A stretch of 29,886 nucleotides of DNA from positions 1 through 29,886 of the forward strand of contig JAVJSU010000044.1 of NCBI GenBank assembly GCA_040219275.1, read 5' to 3'. This DNA comes from JAVJSU01 sp040219275. Its GTDB lineage: Bacteria; Chloroflexota; Anaerolineae; Aggregatilineales; Phototrophicaceae. Shown one piece after another: positions 16,151 through 24,263 of the stretch. The notes under the pieces were generated by a model. It ran no database searches. It was not told the origin of the DNA and saw nothing but the letters and a program-made list of their open reading frames with translations. The first letter of the stretch is position 1. Every line of letters starts with the position of its first letter. The position numbers and the translations under genes were made by a program.

Positions 16151-17071
16151 TTATGACAAACTTTCGCGCTGTGTAATTTTCCAGCCCACCTCACAGCCTT
16201 GACTTTCCAACCATCCGCTCAGCGCGGGCATCAAAAGCCATAATCTGCTTATATCACTGAAATGAACCTCAATCGTGCGTCCATCACGCACAACATCACG
16301 TACTCGGAAAGCCAAATCTCGATTCAAAACACCGATATTCCAAGCAATATCCGGATCTTGTGGAACGAGTTCCAATAATTTTTCTTCATCAATTGTCCCA
16401 TCAACACTGACCGAGACCTGTGCGCGCTCAAAATATAGGCTCTCCTCTCGCAAGAAGTCGTCCTGTTGCATACCCTTTGTAATCACATCAAATTGCGGAT
16501 GATACAAGAGCAACCCGCGCGGAAAATTCGGATCAATATGTATCCATTTCTTGCTAACTTTATCGAAGATACCTGCAAGGCGTTCAGCCACTTCTTCAGA
16601 CGGCGCAACACACGTAAATTGACAATCCAGATTTTCAAACGTTGGTTCATCTTCATTTGGAGCGTAACCCTCCACGATTTCAGCTTTAGTTTCCGCACCT
16701 AACACCTGCAATAAATGCTTAAATTGGTGTCCAGTTTGCCATGTTGCCCAGTAATTAGACCCCACCACGACATAATTCCCTTGATTAACAACAAATTTGC
16801 GAGGATCTCTGCGCTGCCCATACTCATAGACGAGCCAATCAACCGGCTGTTGCCAGTCAAATCCGTACCGGTTTCCGATTTCTGTTTCAATCTCCATCGG
16901 AACAGGAATAACTAATTCGTCTTTCTCTGCATATCGCAGCATTATTTCTATCAGAATATCCGCGACAATTTCCCGCACCTCTTGTGCTCGTTCTGGCGTA
17001 GGGAATTCCCCTACAATGGTATACGAGGCGCTATGGTTACTACTGAACTGATGCCAGATCGTGACTTTCAT
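16151..17071 (-). CDS. Hypothetical cytoplasmic protein
   Basis: I do not recognise a family in this 306-residue protein. It begins MKVTIWHQFSSNHSASYTIVGEF and contains two sections of similar layout (short beta strand, then a helix such as TPERAQEVREIV or SEEVAERLAGIF), suggesting a duplicated alpha-beta fold. There is no signal peptide, membrane segment or obvious catalytic motif. It starts 15 bp after the carbamate kinase gene and is probably cotranscribed with it. The 133-base gap downstream separates it from the glycosyltransferase unit. Confidence 0.75.
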   Translation of the reverse strand: MKVTIWHQFSSNHSASYTIVGEFPTPERAQEVREIVADILIEIMLRYAEKDELVIPVPMEIETEIGNRYGFDWQQPVDWLVYEYGQRRDPRKFVVNQGNYVVVGSNYWATWQTGHQFKHLLQVLGAETKAEIVEGYAPNEDEPTFENLDCQFTCVAPSEEVAERLAGIFDKVSKKWIHIDPNFPRGLLLYHPQFDVITKGMQQDDFLREESLYFERAQVSVSVDGTIDEEKLLELVPQDPDIAWNIGVLNRDLAFRVRDVVRDGRTIEVHFSDISRLWLLMPALSGWLESQGCEVGWKITQRESLS

Positions 17072-17086
17072 CGGTTACTCTCAAAC

Positions 17087-18034
17087 TCATCCCGGCACAA
17101 TGCGCGTACCCGCTTCGCCATATAGCGCCTGCTTCAAATGGGCGGGATCGGTGATGATCGCCTGTGGACCGCCATTCTTGATAAAATCGACACACGCTTG
17201 CATCTTCGGCAACATACTGCCCACCGCGAAATGTCCTTCGTCAATATACTGCTGTGCTTCTGCCAGAGTCACTCGGTCAAGATCAACCTGATCGGGCGTG
17301 TTGAAATTCAGCGAGACCTTCTCCACGCCTGTAGACACGATGAATAAATCCGCCCGCAACGTCAGCGCCAGCAAACTACTCGCACGGTCTTTATCAATTA
17401 CCGCATATACACCCTGCAAACTCCCTGTTTCATCACGCACCACCGGAATTCCGCCCCCGCCGCAGGCAATTACCACATAGCCACTCAGCATCAACGCCTG
17501 AATCGCGTTAATCTCCTGAATGGCGCGTGGTTGTGGGGAGGCAACCACCCGCCGCCAACCGCGTCCGGCATCTTCCATCACGTTCCAGCCCTCGTCCTCA
17601 TACTTACGGGCAGTCGCCTCGTCCATAAACCCGCCAATCGGCTTGGTCGGCTTGCCAAACGCCGGATCATCCGCATCCACCCGCACCTGTGTCACCACTG
17701 TCGCGCACGTCCGGTTGATTCCTAGCCTACGTAGCGCATCATCAAGGCTTTGTTGGAGCATATAGCCGATGCTCCCCTGCGTATGCGCGACGATCAAATC
17801 CAGCGGCAAGCTATGCAAGCCTTCACGCTCACCAATTTCCGAGCGGCGCAAATTAAACCCCACCTGCGGACCGTTTCCATGCGTGACGACCACATGCCAG
17901 CCAGCCGCCACCATCTCGGCGATGTCACGGCTTGTCTCGCGCACCGCCTCCCATTGATTTGGAATTTCAGGATGATTGGGGTCTTGAATTAGCGAATTAC
18001 CACCAATAGCGATAATAGCCAGTTTGCTTATCAT
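17087..18034 (-). CDS. arcC: Carbamate kinase
   Basis: The 315-residue enzyme is of normal family length and has the amino-acid-kinase fold: AIGGNSLI at the N terminus, VVTHGNGPQVGFN, VIACGGGGIPVV and the ADP-binding VIDKDRASSLLA. It converts carbamoyl phosphate and ADP to carbamate and ATP at the end of ureido or arginine catabolism. No arginine deiminase or ornithine transcarbamylase is nearby. The other catabolic homologues in the window (YgeY-like hydrolase, XdhC, purine deaminase) suggest a purine/ureide route rather than the arginine deiminase pathway. An AGAGG lies nine bases before the ATG. Confidence 0.95.
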   Translation of the reverse strand: MISKLAIIAIGGNSLIQDPNHPEIPNQWEAVRETSRDIAEMVAAGWHVVVTHGNGPQVGFNLRRSEIGEREGLHSLPLDLIVAHTQGSIGYMLQQSLDDALRRLGINRTCATVVTQVRVDADDPAFGKPTKPIGGFMDEATARKYEDEGWNVMEDAGRGWRRVVASPQPRAIQEINAIQALMLSGYVVIACGGGGIPVVRDETGSLQGVYAVIDKDRASSLLALTLRADLFIVSTGVEKVSLNFNTPDQVDLDRVTLAEAQQYIDEGHFAVGSMLPKMQACVDFIKNGGPQAIITDPAHLKQALYGEAGTRIVPG

Positions 18035-18081
18035 TTAATTTTGCCTCTATTTAGAATAATATTTTTGTAAACTCAACACAC

Positions 18082-18840
18082 TCAGGCGAATTCGTAACGC
18101 TCAATCAACGGATCGTCCATCAAAAACGGTTGCAAAGAGCGTTCCATAGCCCGATAGCCCGCCGACTCCAAAAACGCCTCCGACGCGTTGAAAGAAGTCC
18201 AGCGGATCAGCAATAAATACATGCTCGGTTGCTCAGCATTGCGCCGCACTTCGTAGCCGATATAGCCGTCTGCATCCATCAGCCAGCGTTCGCCCCGCCT
18301 GAACACCTTCATAAATTCCGCCTCAGCACCGGGGAGCACCGGCACATGCCACAGGTCAAGCACATTCTGCGTCGATGGGTTCAACTCCCGTGATAAGTCT
18401 TCGAGAAACGTCTGCTGTACACCGGAAAGCAGGATATATTGGCTGGATTGTTTCGCCTCGCGCACTTTCACCTTCGCATCCTCAAGGCTCAACCCTTCGA
18501 TCACATAATAGGCATGGAGCATCGTCCCCGTGCGCCCAATTCCAGCGGCACAATGCACATAAACTGGTTTTCCAAGCGCCTTCATGCGGTTGATATATTG
18601 CGCCCCTTCGCTGGCTTGCGTCACCGTCGGCGCGGTGTGGTCGTCAATCGGCGTGTGCAGATAGTCAATTTCCAGCGACTCAAATAACGCGGCATCTACT
18701 CCATCAAAGCGCGTGATCGGATGCTCCGTCAGCGTCAGAATCGCCCGAACACCGTCTGCATGTAAAGCGCGGATGTCATCCACACTTACCGGAACAGCAC
18801 CCGCGCCTATCGTCCCATCTTCAATCCAATGTAATTTCAT
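18082..18840 (-). CDS. Dual-specificity phosphatase fused to an ABM-like domain
   Basis: Residues 1-150 are a cysteine-based protein phosphatase of the DUSP type: the P-loop VHCAAGIGRTG (nucleophile C97, R103) and a general-acid region PIDDHTAP at 64-71. Residues about 160-252 form a second domain resembling antibiotic biosynthesis monooxygenase / heme-degrading dimeric alpha-beta barrels (LWHVPVLPGAEAEFMKVF to LLIRWTSFNASEAFLES). The phosphatase part would hydrolyse phosphotyrosine or another phosphoester; the role of the second domain is unknown. The gene lies 21 bp after the sugar dehydrogenase-like gene and 47 bp before carbamate kinase. Confidence 0.82.
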   Translation of the reverse strand: MKLHWIEDGTIGAGAVPVSVDDIRALHADGVRAILTLTEHPITRFDGVDAALFESLEIDYLHTPIDDHTAPTVTQASEGAQYINRMKALGKPVYVHCAAGIGRTGTMLHAYYVIEGLSLEDAKVKVREAKQSSQYILLSGVQQTFLEDLSRELNPSTQNVLDLWHVPVLPGAEAEFMKVFRRGERWLMDADGYIGYEVRRNAEQPSMYLLLIRWTSFNASEAFLESAGYRAMERSLQPFLMDDPLIERYEFA

Positions 18841-18861
18841 TCAATCTAGCTTCCTGATGGT

Positions 18862-20031
18862 TCATCGATTATAGAGCTTAAGGACAGCCCCTAAATGGGT
18901 AATAAGATAAAGTTCGCCTTCAGCATCCTGTGCAAAAGAATTGATTCGAAAAGCCGTTTGCATAAATTCTTCGTTGACCCATGCCCCGTCATTCTGTCGT
19001 AGTGTCCATATTGTTCCTGAACACCAATCTCCGTAAATATAATGACCCTGAAAATCCTCCAATTCATCACCACGATATACTTGTCCACCCGTGATGGAAC
19101 AATTCCAAACGCGCGCGTCTATCCCGGAACGATCATGGGGATACTCAAAAATGGGGAACGTCATTTCTGCACGTTCGGATTCAGACAGCGATTCATTGCG
19201 GAGCGATAATGATTCGTAATCCGACCATCCGAAATTATGCCCACCCTCATTAAGCGGAACTGCGTTGATCTCTTCAAATTGCTCATCGCCAACATCCGCA
19301 ATAAATATCATATTACTTTGTTGGTCAATGCTAAATCGCCACGGATTACGTAATCCATATGCCCAAATTTCAGGACGAGCATCCTCTAAATCTACAAATG
19401 GATTATCTTCGGGGATCGAATAAGGAAGTTCTGCTACATCAATCCTCAAGATTGAGCCAAGAGGTGTAGTTAAATCCTGTGCGTTAGCGCGGAAGTCTCC
19501 ACCCCCATCACCTACACCAATATACAAATATCCATCAGGACCAAACATGAGTAGACCGCCGTTATGGTTCGGTCCAGGTTGGTCAATACTCATCACTAAT
19601 GTCTCTGTCTGCGGATCAGCGGTATTCGAATCAGGTGAATCCAACACATATCTCACAATACGAGTCATACCGCTCTCTCCCGTATAGTTGAGGTAAAAAT
19701 AACCGTTCTCAGAAAATTCAGGATCGAAGGCAATGCTCAATAAGCCCTGTTCGATATGTGCACTTACAACGCGGTCTTGAATATCTAAAAAGGCAGTTTC
19801 ATGGCGCTGATTGTCTTCGATAATCCAGATCTTCCCCGTACGCTCGGTTACAAACAACCTTCCGGTACCATCGTCTGCAAGAAAGGTGGGGTTTGTAAAC
19901 CCGTCTGCAATTTCACGAAATTCAAAATCATCATTCTTTGGGCTTTCGCGCAAACTTAGTGCAAATAGCGCCATACCGGCAATTAAGCCAATGAGGACAA
20001 TACGAACCCAAAAACGTCTGCTTTTTAACAT
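18862..20031 (-). CDS. PQQ-dependent sugar (aldose) dehydrogenase-like, membrane-anchored or secreted
   Basis: The 389-residue protein is a six-bladed beta-propeller of the soluble glucose dehydrogenase/YliI family. Motifs include FVTERTGKIWII, NHNGGLLMFGPDGYLYIGVGDGG with the catalytic His, YGLRNPWRFSID and GGHNFGW. An N-terminal RRFWVRIVLIGLIAGMALFA segment is a signal or anchor with a twin-arginine-like SRR. Cysteines in WNCSITGG and YGDWCSG probably form a disulfide. It would oxidise aldoses with PQQ outside the membrane; PQQ synthesis genes are absent here. The ATG at 20031 is chosen over an upstream in-frame codon because GGGG lies five bases before the GTT-rich spacer and the signal starts here. 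Confidence 0.88.
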   Translation of the reverse strand: MLKSRRFWVRIVLIGLIAGMALFALSLRESPKNDDFEFREIADGFTNPTFLADDGTGRLFVTERTGKIWIIEDNQRHETAFLDIQDRVVSAHIEQGLLSIAFDPEFSENGYFYLNYTGESGMTRIVRYVLDSPDSNTADPQTETLVMSIDQPGPNHNGGLLMFGPDGYLYIGVGDGGGDFRANAQDLTTPLGSILRIDVAELPYSIPEDNPFVDLEDARPEIWAYGLRNPWRFSIDQQSNMIFIADVGDEQFEEINAVPLNEGGHNFGWSDYESLSLRNESLSESERAEMTFPIFEYPHDRSGIDARVWNCSITGGQVYRGDELEDFQGHYIYGDWCSGTIWTLRQNDGAWVNEEFMQTAFRINSFAQDAEGELYLITHLGAVLKLYNR

Positions 20032-20149
20032 AACCACCCCATAAATAAACTGATTAGTAAAACACCACCTTTTTATTGTAAAGGCGCAAACATTGTCTAC
20101 ACAATATAGGTCTAGCTTCGCCAATGGAAAATATATTGCCGTGGTATCA

Positions 20150-20191
20150 AAATAAAAAGTATGCCCAACCCATCGTAACGACCAGGTTGGG
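20150..20191 (-). terminator. Rho-independent terminator after the aldo/keto reductase gene
   Basis: Read on the minus strand, CCCAACC (20185-20191) pairs with GGTTGGG (20164-20170) across a 14-base loop. It is followed by a T-rich stretch (ACTTTTTATTTT), about 60 bases after the reductase stop. Confidence 0.6.
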
Positions 20192-20249
20192 TTTGTAGAT
20201 TACTGCGTCATCTTCCCCACTTACAGCGTTATTTTACGGTGAACGAAGG

Positions 20250-21158
20250 CTACGGAACATCATGCCCTGTGCTGGCTTCCCACAGATCAAACCATTCCTG
20301 CCGCGTCAGTTGAATATCCAGCGCATCCACCGCCGCCTTCACCCGTTCTAATTTGCCTGTGCCAATCACCGGAAGCGCCTTCACCGGATGCAACAGCGTC
20401 CACGCCAGCGCGATCTGATCCGCACCTGCACCGTTATGTTTCTCACCTATTTCGTTCAGTTTTGCCATGATCCGTCTGGCTTGCTCACTTTCACCTCTAA
20501 ACAGATGCCCTGCCGCCAACGGTCCCCAGATCATCGGTTTGATGCGCTTTTGCTGGCATTGGTCAAAGGAGCCATCATTAATTGGATCCATATGCACCAC
20601 CGAGAATTCCAGTTGATTCGTCACTAATGGCATATCCAGACGTGATTGCAGGAGGTTAAATTGTGACGGCGTAAAGTTCGATACCCCAAAATAGCGCACC
20701 TTGCCCGCTTGATGCAGAATTTCCAGCGCGGCGGCGATTTCATCCACATCCATCAACGGGTCAGGACGATGAATCAACAGCACGTCGATCACATCCGTCC
20801 GCAACATCTTGAGCGAATTTTCCGCAGACCATACGATATGATCCTTCGTCGTGTTGTAGTGATGGCGATAGGTATCAGGACGACGCTCGGAGACCAGTTG
20901 GATCCCGCACTTCGTCACCAATTGCATTTTTTGTCGCAGTGATTTATCGAGGTCTAGTGCCGCACCGAAGACTGCCTCCTGCTGATAGCTCCCGTAAATG
21001 TCAGCATTGTCGAAAGTCGTCAACCCCATATCGAGGCACGCCCGCACCCAATCTGCCAATTCTGCGCTGGTCAATTTCCATTCCAGCACACGCATAATGC
21101 CCGGAATAATACGCGAAAATTGTAAATCATTTGTCATTTGTACATTAAGTTCTGCCAT
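20250..21158 (-). CDS. Aldo/keto reductase (YdhF-like)
   Basis: The 302-residue TIM-barrel enzyme carries the complete aldo/keto reductase tetrad: D50 and Y55 in FDNADIYG, K83 in TKCG and H130 in LLIHRPDP. GVSNFTPSQF and the C-terminal VIGTGKLERVKAA bind NADPH. It reduces carbonyl compounds; the closest well-known relative by layout is E. coli YdhF. A strong AAAGGAG lies five bases before the ATG, and the gene begins 13 bp after the histidine phosphatase gene. A terminator follows, so the two genes form a small unit. Confidence 0.9.
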   Translation of the reverse strand: MAELNVQMTNDLQFSRIIPGIMRVLEWKLTSAELADWVRACLDMGLTTFDNADIYGSYQQEAVFGAALDLDKSLRQKMQLVTKCGIQLVSERRPDTYRHHYNTTKDHIVWSAENSLKMLRTDVIDVLLIHRPDPLMDVDEIAAALEILHQAGKVRYFGVSNFTPSQFNLLQSRLDMPLVTNQLEFSVVHMDPINDGSFDQCQQKRIKPMIWGPLAAGHLFRGESEQARRIMAKLNEIGEKHNGAGADQIALAWTLLHPVKALPVIGTGKLERVKAAVDALDIQLTRQEWFDLWEASTGHDVP

Positions 21159-21171
21159 GTTGACTCCTTTT

Positions 21172-21777
21172 CTAAAGTAAATGTTCTTCTAAACCCCACG
21201 CCACACACTCAAACCGCCCTAAATCATACGGCTCAAGCAAAATAAAGCCGGTATATCCTGTGCTAAGCACCCGTTGCAGAGCCGCCGCATTCACACACAA
21301 ATACGGCACAACGGCGCGGGTGATTCCGCCATGCGTCACCATGAGTGTGTTTTCATCCGGTTTTGCGGTCATCAATGCCCCCAGAAAGCGATCATATGCC
21401 TCCCGATAACTTTCGCCTTCAGGAAACCGTGCCTCCCATTCGCCGTTTAACCAGCGATCAAAAATCCGCCCCCATGCTTTCCACGCATCCATATCGGTGC
21501 GACCTTCAAACCCACCACAATCATTCTCGGCGAGTCCATCAAGCGTGTTGATATCTAATCCAAGATGATCGCCAATCACCTGCGCCGTCTGCTGTGCACG
21601 ATCAAACGGGCTGGCATAAATCCGGTCAATCTTTTTATCGGCTAGCCAATCCGCCGCCTGTTGCGCCTGTAATCGCCCGTTCTCGGTCAAATCACCATCG
21701 CGCAATTTACATTTGATTTTGCGCTCAACATTGACGTTACTTTCTCCGTGTCGCATCACGTAAATCATGGTCGCCAT
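21172..21777 (-). CDS. Histidine phosphatase superfamily (PGAM-like) protein
   Basis: The 201-residue protein has the catalytic RHG motif in VMRHGESNVN (phosphorylated His10), ASPFDRAQQTAQ with the conserved Arg, a GFEGR/PEGES region and the second catalytic His in MVTHGGITRA. The family includes cofactor-dependent phosphoglycerate mutase and many phosphatases; a broad phosphatase role is most likely at this length. An in-frame ATG nine bases downstream is an equally reasonable start. It is the first gene of a pair with the aldo/keto reductase. Confidence 0.88.
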   Translation of the reverse strand: MATMIYVMRHGESNVNVERKIKCKLRDGDLTENGRLQAQQAADWLADKKIDRIYASPFDRAQQTAQVIGDHLGLDINTLDGLAENDCGGFEGRTDMDAWKAWGRIFDRWLNGEWEARFPEGESYREAYDRFLGALMTAKPDENTLMVTHGGITRAVVPYLCVNAAALQRVLSTGYTGFILLEPYDLGRFECVAWGLEEHLL

Positions 21778-21789
21778 CCAGAATCAAAA

Positions 21790-21826
21790 CACCCCGAAAA
21801 TCATAACACATATGATTGTCGGGGTG
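21790..21826 (-). terminator. Rho-independent terminator of the MhqO/MhqD-like unit
   Basis: A long hairpin pairs CACCCCGA (21790-21797) with TCGGGGTG (21819-21826) and continues inward with AATCAT/ATGATT. On the minus strand it is followed by GTTTTGATT. It lies about 34 bases past the carboxylesterase stop codon and just before the histidine phosphatase gene. Confidence 0.75.
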
Positions 21827-21859
21827 CGGACTATTTGTACGTTTTGCTGATAGACAACC

Positions 21860-22510
21860 TTACTTTTCGGCAACCTGCTTCACCAGATCGCGCACAAACT
21901 CCAGTTCATCCTCATTAATGGTATGCCCCATCTGCGGGTAGATGCGTTCCGTCACATCCCCGCCCAGTGCCTCCAGCCACGTTTTAGAATCGTGTACGCG
22001 TTGGAGCGGAATATGAAAATCCACATCACTGCAACCCAGAAAAACAGGCGTATCTTCCAGCGAACCGGCATAATCTCGCGGTGTGTCTTCCGCGCCGATC
22101 AATCCACCGCTCAACGCGACCACGCCGCCATAGCGTTTAGCATTTCGCGCCGCAAATTCTGTGGATAAACACGCCCCTTGCGAAAAGCCGAGAATGATGA
22201 TCTTTTCCGCCGGAATACCTGCTGTTTCAACCTGCTGAACCACATCGCCCACCGCCTGCAACGCCGACGTGAGATACGGCTCATTGTCGCCGAGTGGCAT
22301 CAAAAACGATTGCGGATACCACGTATTCCCGTAGGCTTGTGGCGCAATATAGGCTACATCGTCGCGGGCGAATTCTGCACTCAGCGAGAGAATATCCCGC
22401 GCAGAAGCTCCCCGCCCGTGAACCATCACCATGACTGCTTTCGCCTGATCCAACGGTGCGCCAGCAGTCAGTATTGGCTGACCTTGATGAACTGTGTTAT
22501 CAACTGTCAT
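21860..22510 (-). CDS. Phospholipase/carboxylesterase family alpha/beta hydrolase (MhqD-like)
   Basis: The 216-residue serine hydrolase shows an oxyanion-region MVHGRGAS (30-37), the nucleophile elbow GFSQGA (Ser110), the acid in CSDVDFHIP (Asp162 or Asp164) and the base in MGHTINEDE (His196). It is predicted to cleave carboxylic esters. Its ATG overlaps the stop codon of the ring-cleaving dioxygenase gene by one base (TAATG). The same pair of families, MhqO and MhqD, is induced by hydroquinones in Bacillus, so it may act on ring-cleavage products or quinone adducts. A strong terminator follows. Confidence 0.88.
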   Translation of the reverse strand: MTVDNTVHQGQPILTAGAPLDQAKAVMVMVHGRGASARDILSLSAEFARDDVAYIAPQAYGNTWYPQSFLMPLGDNEPYLTSALQAVGDVVQQVETAGIPAEKIIILGFSQGACLSTEFAARNAKRYGGVVALSGGLIGAEDTPRDYAGSLEDTPVFLGCSDVDFHIPLQRVHDSKTWLEALGGDVTERIYPQMGHTINEDELEFVRDLVKQVAEK

Positions 22511-23616
22511 TATTCACTCACTTCCGCTATCGGATTTTTCCATGGTTCGATGTCAATTGGCTTAAGTCGCGCTTCGATAAGTTCACGCTGACTTTCCAGC
22601 CACGGCGGTAACATCAAGCCCGTACCGAGTGTATTCACGTCCTCATCAATCAAGAAGCCCGGTCCCACCGTCGCCAATTCGACAATATGCCCATCAGGAT
22701 CGTGGCTATAAATACTCCGGAAATACGTACGATCCAGAATCTGCGAGACGCGATACCCTGCACGGCTCAACCGTTGAATATATTCGCCCTGAACATGTTC
22801 ATCCTGCACCGCGAAGGCGAAGTGATGCGTCATCCCCGTCCCCACCTGTGCATAATGTGGACGATAACCCGGGCGCGCTTTGTGCTCAAAGTAGGTGATA
22901 ATCGTCCCCGGACGACCATCCTCACTGCCCCAATACCAGTGGGCAGAATTTGCATCGTCGAAGTTATCGGTCATCTTCACCCGCTTCAAACCAAGCACAT
23001 CGGTATAGAAAGCATTCGTCGCCTTAATGTCCGAGCCAATCGCGGTGATGTGGTGCATCCCGAACTTGAGCGCCATATCTGCCGTAATCACTGTAATGGG
23101 CTGATCCCACGTAATCGCACGGATTTTTTCCTCGTCACGATTAGCGCTCATCATCTCCGCAGGCGGCGGCAGATGAATTTGACCAAGTTCCGCGAGTGCT
23201 TCATCGACTGCAAAACCGGAACCATCCGTAGCGATTTCGATATTCACACCATCGGGGTCTTTGAAGTAGATCGACTTAAAGTAATGCCGATCATACGGAC
23301 CCGCCACGCTAATGCCCATATCAGTCAAACGCCGCTTCCACTTCAGTAATCCGTCGTAATCCGCGACGCGCAAAGCAAAGTGATGCGTCCCGCCGATGCC
23401 ATGCTTGCCTTTAGGCACATGCGCCCACTCAAAAAACGTGATCGCCGTGCCGGGGCTTCCCGTCTCGTCCCCAAAATACAGATGATAACTGCCCGGATCA
23501 TCGAAGTTGACTGTCTTCTTGACCAATCGCAATCCCAGCACCCGTGTATAAAAATCAGCGGTCTGCTGTGCATTTGAACTGACCAGCGTGATGTGGTGTA
23601 ATCCCAGAATATCCAT
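22510..23616 (-). CDS. mhqO: Ring-cleaving dioxygenase of the VOC superfamily (MhqO/LinE-like)
   Basis: The 368-residue protein contains two VOC modules, each opening with a metal-ligand His segment (LGLHHITLVSS at residue 4 and FGMHHITAIGSD near 185) and a second HHFA motif (GGTHHFALRV, MTHHFAFAV), with DPDG loops. This duplicated layout matches Fe(II)-dependent extradiol dioxygenases acting on hydroquinone-type rings. A GAGGAG lies about ten bases before the ATG. The next gene encodes an MhqD-like esterase with an overlapping start, supporting a quinone/hydroquinone detoxification unit. The divergent small VOC gene shares the upstream region. Confidence 0.85.
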   Translation of the reverse strand: MDILGLHHITLVSSNAQQTADFYTRVLGLRLVKKTVNFDDPGSYHLYFGDETGSPGTAITFFEWAHVPKGKHGIGGTHHFALRVADYDGLLKWKRRLTDMGISVAGPYDRHYFKSIYFKDPDGVNIEIATDGSGFAVDEALAELGQIHLPPPAEMMSANRDEEKIRAITWDQPITVITADMALKFGMHHITAIGSDIKATNAFYTDVLGLKRVKMTDNFDDANSAHWYWGSEDGRPGTIITYFEHKARPGYRPHYAQVGTGMTHHFAFAVQDEHVQGEYIQRLSRAGYRVSQILDRTYFRSIYSHDPDGHIVELATVGPGFLIDEDVNTLGTGLMLPPWLESQRELIEARLKPIDIEPWKNPIAEVSE

Positions 23617-23705
23617 TAATTTCGTACTCCTCGTTTTCTTGTGCTCAACAACACGCGCTTATACTGTACTAGACATCGCTGAGAAACAGATTATTACCTC
23701 ATAAA

Positions 23706-23719
23706 CGGACTGTAGTCCG
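23706..23719. promoter_or_regulatory. Candidate operator: CGGACT-GT-AGTCCG inverted repeat
   Basis: A perfect 6-bp inverted repeat with a 2-bp centre lies in the 236-base gap between the divergent dioxygenase and small VOC genes. The centre is too short for a stable RNA hairpin, so a dimeric repressor site (MarR- or TetR-type) is the better reading. No regulator gene is adjacent. Confidence 0.35.
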
Positions 23720-23775
23720 CTTCTAAGAATTCTCTAATATTATGACGGAATTGGTTAGCTTATCAACTAACGCAA

Positions 23776-23804
23776 TTGACATAGATCAAATGTTCTCATA
23801 AACT
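23776..23804 (+). promoter_or_regulatory. Predicted promoter of the small VOC gene
   Basis: A consensus -35 box TTGACA (23776-23781) is followed after exactly 17 bases by TAAACT (23799-23804). Transcription would start near 23811, giving a leader of about 42 bases with a GAGG ribosome binding site before the ATG at 23853. Confidence 0.55.
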
Positions 23805-23852
23805 AATCTAAATAACATTTTCCGGGTAACACTCTTAAAAGCGAGGCGCATC

Positions 23853-24251
23853 ATGTTCAATAAACTCAGCGCAACCGTAGTGTTTGTTCAGGATTTAGAC
23901 AACTGTAGGACGTTTTATCAGGATACACTCGGTCTTAAGCCCTTATTTGACGATGATGTGTCCACCGGCTACCAGATAGACGGTCACGATCTCGTCTTGC
24001 TCAAATTCGCCGCCGCCGCAGATATGATGAGCGAAGAGGCGATTGCGTTCCGTAAAGACACGGGTTACCGCGTCCTACTCTGCCTTGCCGTTGACGATGT
24101 GGACGCAACTTACAAGACCCTTACAGACAAAGGTGTGACATTCATCAAACCTCCGAAAAGCCAGCATTGGGGACGGCGCACCGCCTACTTTGCCGATCCT
24201 GAAGGCAATCTGTGGGAACTGTGGCACGAGCTTCCCGCCGAACAAAATTAG
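23853..24251 (+). CDS. VOC-family (glyoxalase / bleomycin resistance-like) protein
   Basis: The 132-residue protein is a single VOC unit with two beta-alpha-beta-beta-beta modules: VVFVQDLDNCRTFYQDTLGL at the start and the TAYFADPEGNLWELW motif near the end, whose last Glu is a usual metal ligand. The first-strand metal position is Val rather than His, so a conventional glyoxalase I centre is incomplete and the protein may bind rather than convert its ligand. GAGG lies seven bases before the ATG. It is transcribed divergently from the ring-cleaving dioxygenase and converges on the M20 hydrolase with a 12-bp gap. Confidence 0.85.
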   Translation: MFNKLSATVVFVQDLDNCRTFYQDTLGLKPLFDDDVSTGYQIDGHDLVLLKFAAAADMMSEEAIAFRKDTGYRVLLCLAVDDVDATYKTLTDKGVTFIKPPKSQHWGRRTAYFADPEGNLWELWHELPAEQN

Positions 24252-24263
24252 ATCAAGCAATCG

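Noticed and set aside
20092..20105. ATTGT-CTAC-ACAAT inverted repeat upstream of the sugar dehydrogenase-like gene
   Set aside because: The arms are only 5 bp in an AT-rich leader, so chance is likely. Not called as an operator.
22687..23349. Plus-strand open frame (220 codons) opposite the ring-cleaving dioxygenase gene
   Set aside because: Antisense to a well-supported VOC enzyme, with low-complexity His/Arg-rich translation and no ribosome binding site.
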